A stretch of DNA of 64,000 nucleotides, from the NCBI GenBank assembly GCA_032622095.1, contig CP136065.1, forward strand, positions 244,029,474 to 244,093,473, read 5' to 3'. Made by a program: the position numbers and the translations under genes. Positions within the stretch are counted from its first letter, which is position 1. Each line of letters begins with the position of its first letter. The stretch is from Siphonodentalium dalli (lineage: Eukaryota > Mollusca > Scaphopoda > Gadilida > Siphonodentaliidae). The notes beneath the pieces are model-generated. The model was given only the letters and a program-made list of their open reading frames with translations. It had not been told where the DNA came from and searched no databases. Of this stretch, positions 57,334 to 64,000 are shown in pieces.

Positions 57334-58045
57334 TTAATTTCCTCTTGTGTTAATAAATTGCATCGAATTCCTTCTCGCTTAAATCCATTCCTATTTGTTC
57401 TGATTCTACTTTCGCTAGTTCATATACTCTGTCTTTATCAACGTTCTGTATAGCTTCATCCATATATTTCTTTTCAGGACTCAAACATATATCATGGTCT
57501 CTTTGCAATTGTTTAAACATCCTAAACAGTTTTTCTCATATTTTCATCTGTTTGATTAGTAATTGTTCTGATGTATGCGTTTTCGATGATATATCGCATA
57601 TCCTATTGGGAACATAACTCTCCTGACAAGTGTTCAGCTTCTTCGTATTCGACGTGTGCATTTATATCATTCATTTGCTTCTTCAACTCGTCATATGGAC
57701 GAACATTTAACTGTATTCCATAAGGCGAATATGTGAGTTCATTTTTATTGTTGTAATATAGCTTTCGGATGTTATTTATCACTCCATATTCAATTCCTCG
57801 TCATGTATATATAGTTCATACGTCCTAGGTGAATCGCACATTCTTGAACACTATCCAAAATTTCTTGTGCTCTGACCGAAATATTATTGTCTATTTCTCT
57901 CAGCTTGCTCTTCAACACGTTGAATTCATCAACGTCTAATGCTATCGCAGTTTTCGTTTTAAATTTTAAACTGTCTCACATGAATTTTAGATTTGTTGTT
58001 GAACTCGCCAACTTCCACGAATATATCCTGTCCCAGATGAAACAT
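57334..58045 (-). pseudogene. PC4-like gene, array copy 3
   Basis: Same structure and same shared insertion. It differs from copy 4 at only a few sites (for example ATATCGCATATCC against ATCTCGCATATCC), so copies 3 and 4 are the youngest pair. Confidence 0.6.
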
Positions 58046-58273
58046 TTTTCTACAATACGGTATTGATGTCGATGTCAAATATTGTTTACCCATGAAGCAA
58101 TAGTAATTGCTTAATCTGACTGAGTACCTTTAATGGATACTCGATAAGTGTGGAATTACTAAAACTATGTGTAAAACTGAATTTATTGTGAGATATCCCT
58201 CATATATATATATATATATATATATTCAATATAGGTGGATTATAGTTATATTAATTCCTCTTAGAATAAACCA

Positions 58274-58985
58274 TTAATTTCCTCTTGTGTTAATAAATTG
58301 CATCGAATTCCTTCTCGCTTAAATCCATTCCTATTTGTTCTGATTCTACTTTCGCTAGTTCATATACTCTGTCTTTATCAACGTTCTGTATAGCTTCATC
58401 CATATATTTCTTTTCGGGACTCAAACATATATCATGGTCTCTTTGCAATTGTTTAAACATCCTAAACAGTTTTTCTCATATTTTCATCTGTTTGATTAGT
58501 AATTGTTCTGATGTATGCGTTTTCGATGATATCTCGCATATCCTATTGGGAACATAACTCTCCTGACAAGTGTTCAGCTTCTTCGTATTCGACGTGTGCA
58601 TTTATATCATTCATTTGCTTCTTCAACTCGTCATATGGACGAACATTTAACTGTATTCCATAAGGCGAATATGTGAGTTCATTTTTATTGTTGTAATATA
58701 GCTTTCGGATGTTATTTATCACTCCATATTCAATTCCTCGTCATGTATATATAGTTCATACGTCCTAGGTGAATCGCACATTCTTGAACACTATCCAAAA
58801 TTTCTTGTGCTCTGACCGAAATATTATTGTCTATTTCTCTCAGCTTGCTCTTCAACACGTTGAATTCATCAACGTCTAATGCTATCGCAGTTTTCGTTTT
58901 AAATTTTAAACTGTCTCACATGAATTTTAGATTTGTTGTTGAACTCGCCAACTTCCACGAATATATCCTGTCCCAGATGAAACAT
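58274..58985 (-). pseudogene. PC4-like gene, array copy 4
   Basis: The rightmost cassette. Its upstream flank (ATGTTTGTGCAATACGGTAT) runs into the sequence that precedes the NADAR gene at 10.5 kb, so this copy keeps the original neighbour. Same frameshifts as the other copies. Confidence 0.6.
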
Positions 58986-59009
58986 GTTTGTGCAATACGG
59001 TATTGATGT

Positions 59010-59307
59010 CAATGTGAACTGATGTTTATTTTTCAATAACTTATATAGCCATGTCAAAAAACCTGTTTAGATTTTGTTCCACGCCCCTTGCTATTAAATT
59101 TGTTACATCAACCGTCACGATACTTAATATAATTTGCTCTTACCTTGATTTGATTATGTCGTATCTGATTTCTTCCTATTTAGATTTTGTTCCTCGCCCT
59201 TTACTATTAAATTCGTTACATTAACCATCACGATACTTAATATAATTTGCCTTTACCTTGATTTGATTATGTCGTAACTAATTTATGTTACAACACGTCC
59301 CATCATT
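59010..59307 (-). pseudogene. NADAR gene 3' remnant, partly duplicated
   Basis: Matches 10490-10660 (AATATAATTTGCTCTTA, TTATGTCGTATCTGATTTCT), covering only the last codons and 3' flank of the NADAR gene. A second ~130 bp copy follows directly. It ends at CACGTCCCATCAT, where LINE coding sequence begins. Confidence 0.6.
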
Positions 59308-60410
59308 ACGATGTTTTAAATGCCAGGGCTATGGCCAGGAACATTGTATGAGTAAAGAACCCATTTGTGCACGCTGCTCTGTTTCTGGTCATGATTATAA
59401 GGATTGTACAAATCCTAAAAAATGTTCGAACTTTCAAGGTTCACACGCTGCAATGGATCGCTCGTGTCCCATCTGGGACTACAAATTCAAGATCCAAAGA
59501 TGTAAGGTAGAGCAACATTTATCGTACATGGATGCTAAGAAATTGGTTGGTGCCAGACCAACAATTTCTCAAGTCAACTACTCGGCTGCCGTTTCTAAGA
59601 AATAGTATGTAAATGCCAGCACTCAGACAGAGAATCAAACAAAATGCGTCAGTATATCATTAGCAACACAAGTTCAGGAGAATGATCTTTCTCCTGTTCC
59701 TGAACCTGCCTCACAGGCAATGGATACAGCTCCTGCAGTTTCTACGTCTGCTCCGAAATCAACCAAGGATGTTGATCCAATTGTTCCAAAACAAAAATCT
59801 CCTAAATCTGTCAAGTCTTTTGACTCCCTGGAGCAGAGGTTGAACTTTGAGCATTCAAAGTTTCATACGATGTTTCAAGAAAAGGCGTCAGCTTATGACG
59901 AGCACAATATTGAAATTTGGAATAATACTCGGTATTGGGCGAGAGATCACATACGGACGATCCAGCCACCATATTGTCAACTTGACGAGTTAATTAAAAC
60001 TCATGCCAGATTCATCAGATATCATAAATATCTGATCAATCTTCCCAGTAGCGAGTATCCCAACCGACTCACCTACTGGCAATACTTTAATATACGTAAG
60101 TATTAAAACAGTATTCATCTTTGATGAAAACATTTCATGTCAGTTTTACGTTTGCTGTTTTCTAAGTACTATTGCTATGTGTTTTGATATTATGTTTTAT
60201 ATGTATTTGCACAATGGTCAGTTTCTAAATGAGTCTGGCCCCAATCGAGCACACGCGCTCTGATTTGGGTGTTTTTATATATATTTTGTTACGTTTTAGT
60301 CTAATTCACTGGTTACGTCTATTCACAGTTGCTTCGCTTGATTCCGTTTCCTCAGTCGTGATGTTGCCTAATGGCTAAAATAACGTAAAACCCTAACTAA
60401 ACAAACAAAC
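59300..60410 (+). mobile_element. Truncated non-LTR retrotransposon: ORF1 zinc knuckles and 3' end
   Basis: Jockey/CR1-like gag-type ORF1. From ~59310 the frame reads RCFKCQGYGQEHC, CARCSVSGHDYKDC, KCSNFQGSHAAMDRSCP: a run of CCHC knuckles, the third lacking one Cys, then IQRCKVEQHLSYMDAKK, ending at TAG 59605. A second frame (59720-60106) continues with a Pro/Lys linker and a helical end. No endonuclease or reverse transcriptase is present. The 3' end near 60370-60410 (CCTAATGGCTAAAATAACGT, then AACTAAACAAACAAAC) looks like a LINE tail. Its left end lies exactly at the NADAR break. Confidence 0.65.
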
Positions 60411-60962
60411 GGAGGCTGAGGCATTGAATGGGAGCTACATCAAAAATCCGTTTAATATTTAAAATTATGATGTAAACCATTTAGCTCTTACAGTAGATTG
60501 CGAATCAGTACCGAGTCGCCGCCTAAACATGAACTTAAAAAAAAATGATTATTTGGGTGCTTACCATAGCTTGGTCAAACCTTTCACAGAAACACCGATC
60601 AATAGAGAATACTTTAAAGATGGTTACACCATAATTTGTATATGACCATACGGCGAAGACACAGCATCCATAAATAAAGGATTAGTACACTAGACATCAG
60701 GTTCAGCAAGGCTTTGCCTGAAACTGCAGTCATCTTAGTTTATGGAACTTTCCCAGCACACATGATCATAGACAAGGACAAAAACGTTCTTCTACCAATG
60801 TAGCTTCTTAAATAAAAATAATTGTATGGTGACTTTTTTGTAGTTGTTAAACGGCACCCCATGTGGATCTAGATGTGGGAAAAAATGAAGATTGTTTAAA
60901 CATATTTATATACGAGCAAATAATCATAATCAATATACAAAAAATATATAGTCATAATTGTG
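60411..60962. other. No gene recognised
   Basis: Mixed sequence between the LINE tail and the polymerase fragment; no conserved frame. Confidence 0.45.
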
Positions 60963-61821
60963 TTAATATCCGAAAGGTAATGTTGAATAATCGTCCAAAA
61001 CAACTCTTTTATTGTAAACGAAATCGTATCTTTTGTCCTGAATACAATTAAATATAACGATTCTATATAAACACCTTTCTCGGTGATTCTTCTTTCGTTT
61101 CCTCGAAATCATTTGATCCATGACCGAAAAGTTTATAACTTTAGAGTTTTTATAGTTCAGTGTAAAACTGCGAACTTTACAAACTCTCTCCTTTTAAGGT
61201 GTTATTACTGCAATTTTTAGCACCTCCAGTTCGGAAATTTGTTATATAATCCTCGGGTGCTGTTTCCGATGTGAAATCTCCCATATAATCACCCACGGGT
61301 ATGTCAGGACATCCGGGCCCTTGCACGTATATGACTGAATCTGAAAGAAAATCTAGAATATAATATAGGTACATGCACGCACATAGACGCATACACACGC
61401 ACATACAAACATATACACACAGACATATAGACATACAGATAAACAGATATATAAAAACAGATGCACACACATACATACAGACACACATGCATACCGACAC
61501 ACATACATGCACACAGATATACCAACATACGAACATATAGATGCACACAGACACATACATGCACACAAACGCACAAGCACACATACATACCAACATACAA
61601 ATATATAGATGCACATAAGTGCATACTTATTATAGATTATGCTTACTTGTATCAAAATATAGCACCCTGTCACCCAGAATATTGAGAACGTCGTACAACT
61701 TCAGTCGAGCGTTACATGTGGTGAATAAAGCCAGATACACGTTCGAATCATTTTGAGGGACGCTATGATTCTTGTATGAAGCACTAATTTGTTTTGCAAT
61801 TTTTACCGATTTTTTAAACAA
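60963..61821 (-). pseudogene. DNA polymerase B palm and C-terminus (third polymerase), with intron
   Basis: Exon A (to 61647) reads SNVYLALFTTCNARLKLYDV, LNILGDRVLYFDT and stops at AA/GTAAGC. Exon B starts at 61340 after TTTCAG: SVIYVQGPGCPDIPVGDYM, GGAKN, then after a frameshift near 61195 VCKVRSFTLNYKNSKVINF and the end DFVYNKRVVLDDYSTLPFGY, TAA 60965-60963. This is palm motif C (family YFDTDSVIY), the KN motif and the usual Polinton polymerase terminus. Splicing as seen gives DTN instead of the catalytic DTD, a change at the last exon base. It may be the distal half of an element like that at 0-2.6 kb. Confidence 0.8.
61341..61646. repeat. Intron filled by a CA/CATA microsatellite
   Basis: From 61370 to 61620 the plus strand is ACACATACATGC-type repeats. 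The Cys-rich frames on the opposite strand (YVCVCV...) are repeat products, not genes. Intron ends are GTAAGC and TTTCAG on the minus strand. Confidence 0.75.
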
Positions 61822-62555
61822 TTTTTTAACGACTTTAATGAATTTTTTTTATTTGTTACTCTAAGTTGTCTGAACATCTCTATTATACAATTTATACAAT
61901 TCTATATAAATAGCTGTGCGTCCATTTTTCTTAATCAATTTTGTTACAATTAAAAAATATTTTTTTAGGTTTTTATACAAACGCTCCTAAGTCCAGGGTT
62001 TTTCTCTATTTTCCCACTATCCAACAGTATTCCTCATTTTTCCAGATAGTCAGATGTATATTTAGCTTTATCACTTTCATCATGGCACCAATCTGGCCAT
62101 CCACTAGCTGACTGCTTCACCTTCAGGAATCTATGAAATGATACAAAGCGATTTTTTATAGTCATGGATTAGATTTAAACTTGTGGAAAGAGGGTTGAAT
62201 CTGTGGATTAATAAAGAGCGTCGTTGAAGCAATATTAAAGAGCATTTATGACTCACCTATCTATGTATGATGCGAATAGCCCACCACCTTCGCCCGTTCC
62301 CTTGTGATATTGAGCTGTTTGGGACCAATGAATTTCATAATTTTTTATTATCTTATATCCTTTTGTAACACCCACCTCAATCTCTGGGATCGCCCACGTA
62401 CCAGTAATCGCCCTAAGAGAGTCGTCATGGACACAAGGATGTATTTTCAGTCACCATACACGTCATACGTAATCATCCGAATTTCAGCTTACCATTAGAC
62501 CTACACAAAATATGAGTTCTAATGTATTTTAGAATGAAAGTGTTGTAAAGTATAA
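61822..62555. other. No recognisable gene
   Basis: AT-rich at the left; AAAGAGCG motifs near 62214 and 62239 again match the satellite motif. A ~55 bp tandem pair (TTTTAGAATG, GTAAAGTATAAGTTCTAA) lies near 62510-62575. Confidence 0.4.
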
Positions 62556-62559
62556 GTTC

Positions 62560-63267
62560 TAACAGTTTTAGAATGGACGTGTCGTAAAGTAATATCGTAA
62601 AGTAGATTGATTGTCACATGCACCTCATAGGTAGCACGGGGTGAAACAGTTTTCTCGGTAGTTGTATCTTCACACTGGCTACGCCTTCACTCTGTTCTTC
62701 CGTAGAAAATTGTTTTTTCATTATCCGTTAGCAACCAAAAGTATTTAGCAATATCTGCTCTATCCGACGTATTTATGACATGTGCACACGTATATTTGCA
62801 CTTTCCCTGGCAGTCCTTCAAATTGTTGAGTGTTCTTTCAGGGTGATATTTTCCTTTGGAATCCGTAAAAGAAAGGCCCGACTGTCGTCTCCTTTGGAAA
62901 TTGTATTTTCGGTACTTTGCGCACTAACTATATCGGCAAAAGTTGTTAATACCCGACGCAGCAACAGAGGCTTCCTTCGGAATGCTAGATTGTTCCGGAA
63001 TTGGTTGAACGGCCATTATAACTGGTGGCAGAGAAATTAAATCGGACGGGGTAGTGTCGCCGGGGACCTGCTCCACAAAGTCCCGTTCACTGTTAAACAG
63101 AACCGGACTTATCCGGCTGATATCAGGACAAATTTCTGGGACTGCCTCGGAATCAAGGCCTTCCCCATCGTCATTTTGATTACGGGTTCCATCCTTACTT
63201 CACTGAAGTTGTCATCGGGTTCAGACGATATGTCATCAAAAAAGTCGACTGCACCGTTCACGTCCAT
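62560..63267 (-). pseudogene. Cys-cluster protein of a repeated invertebrate family, decayed
   Basis: ATG at 63267 opens MDVNGAVDFFDDISSEPDDN. After a one-base shift near 63200 the frame gives an acidic, proline-containing linker, a TAG near 62927, then QSGLSFTDSKGKYHPERTL, DCQGKCKYTCAHVI, YFWLLTDNEKTIFYGRTE and TGA near 62698. The CxxKCxxxC core followed by FW-L and a helical end is a layout I have seen in many uncharacterised, probably transposon-derived invertebrate proteins; I cannot name the family. At least three lesions make it a pseudogene. Confidence 0.45.
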
Positions 63268-63355
63268 TTTTTTTTCAGACTAGTTTGAAAGAACAATTTC
63301 GATAAGCAGGACATACATTATCTTTAGTATGCTTTAGAGTCAGTCCACGTTGGAG

Positions 63356-63996
63356 TCATAGCTGGACATAAGGCATGGAACTGTGGATTTCGTTCATAAT
63401 TTTCAAACACGATCTGAGGTCTAGAGAGATTCCTGTGATATCTAACAGATCCAACACTTGCAATTCTGTACCTATTGTTATCAATGTTTGTGCTGTCCCT
63501 TTAGTGAAAGAAACGTACACAGAACGTAGTGATGAACAGTTCTTGATGAATAGAAAGTTTTCGTCGGATATGTTTAGACAGTCTGATATATCGAGGAACT
63601 CTAAGTTATGCAATGCTGGTAAAAAACAGTTTTGATTGCACATCCAGCTATATTTAAAGAAATCAGTTTATTGGCTTGAATTAAGCCGCGGATGACACAT
63701 AATTCAATGTCCTGAACAGGGGCGTCTATCGTTGCGTAAGCTATCTCGAATCGACGGAATGATTTTGAATGTCTCATTATGATATGAAGGTCCTGTGCAC
63801 CCAACATCAAAACATGCGGGAACTCGAAGATTTTCCATAACTGAGAAGAATCTCTTACGGTACTGTTGATGCGTTTGCAAGTCAGTGAAACATTGGTCAC
63901 AAGCTCGTACAAGATGTGTTCTAGAATGATGATTTCGTCAGGAAGATCTAATATACCCGGCTCATCCGACCTGGAATAAAACAACGAGAACATCAC
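63356..63996 (-). pseudogene. F-box/LRR protein, one frameshift, 5' end may lie outside window
   Basis: Substrate-recognition type protein for SCF ubiquitin ligases. N-terminal F-box: GILDLPDEI, VSLTCKRINSTVRD, SQLWKIFEF. LRRs follow: LISLNIAGC, then in the other frame LHNLEFLDISDCLNISDENF, LRSVYVS, ELQVLDLLDITGI. The switch between frames is at a T-run near 63630, consistent with one lost or gained T. The 5' end is at the window edge. It may be a host gene or a member of an amplified family. Confidence 0.65.
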
Positions 63997-64000
63997 TAGT

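Larger units (their letters stand above)
55207..59020 (-). repeat. Four-copy tandem amplification of the PC4-like gene cassette
   Basis: Unit junctions fall at about 55207, 56146, 57118 and 58077, each reading GATGTCAAATATTGTTTACC. The left side is the region upstream of the PC4 start codon and the right side the sequence at 55205. TCAAAT is shared by both partners, so microhomology probably seeded the first duplication. Periods are ~939, 972 and 959 bp, differing mostly by TA-tract length (about 22, 55, 41 and 23 bp). Confidence 0.85.

Noticed and set aside
61177-61673. Cys/Val/Tyr-rich open frames on the minus strand
   Set aside because: They are translations of the CA/CATA microsatellite in a polymerase intron; only the first ~45 codons from 61340 are real exon.

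Overview
This window is eukaryotic nuclear DNA from an invertebrate, most likely a mollusc. It is AT-rich, with GT-AG introns, a nuclear-type tRNA-Leu, long microsatellites, fold-back repeats and many broken transposons. The species cannot be named from the sequence. Nearly all recognisable coding DNA belongs to mobile elements, above all Polinton/Maverick elements (endogenous virus-like DNA transposons with capsid genes).

Layout. 0-3.1 kb: a Polinton DNA polymerase B (minus, running off the left edge) behind a terminal inverted repeat whose end is near 3081. 3.2-5.5 kb: shuffled major capsid protein (MCP) and integrase pieces. 6.9-11.5 kb: minus-strand Polinton genes: packaging ATPase, acidic protein, tandem PC4-like protein, NADAR protein, then a truncated terminal repeat. 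11.5-12.7 kb: plus-strand MCP and a second ATPase lineage, cut off before Walker B. 12.7-18.8 kb: a decayed ISL2EU-like transposon (YqaJ nuclease plus THAP/DDE transposase, convergent). 18.8-20.07 kb: a ~580 bp tandem satellite into which another Polinton end is inserted at 20075, followed by a second ATPase copy. 22.6-27.9 kb: a terminal-inverted-repeat element, then an unknown ORF split by a 4.2 kb LTR-type element flanked by GATG. 28-30 kb: tRNA-Leu and an unrecognised acidic protein. 30-39.7 kb: low-complexity, fold-back and tandem repeats. 39.7-46.1 kb: small secreted/membrane proteins in duplicated DNA, a Polinton integrase tail and an acidic nuclear protein. 46.7-53 kb: an acidic protein, a second, intron-rich DNA polymerase B, and two divergently transcribed double-PC4 genes. 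54.4-59.3 kb: a duplicate of the 8.6-10.6 kb Polinton segment in which the PC4 gene is amplified to four tandem copies. 59.3-60.4 kb: a truncated LINE. 60.9-61.8 kb: the C-terminal palm of a third polymerase B. 62.5-64 kb: a decayed Cys-cluster gene and an F-box/LRR gene.

How it fits together. The most interesting system is the repeated link between protein-primed-type polymerase B genes and genes encoding two PC4-like single-stranded-nucleic-acid-binding domains. It appears in two element lineages, and one lineage also carries a NADAR-family protein. PC4 assignments rest on motif recognition only. Most genes here are damaged by stops or frameshifts, and several stops are shared between copies, so they predate duplication. 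Gene starts and pseudogene limits are approximate unless a codon is given.
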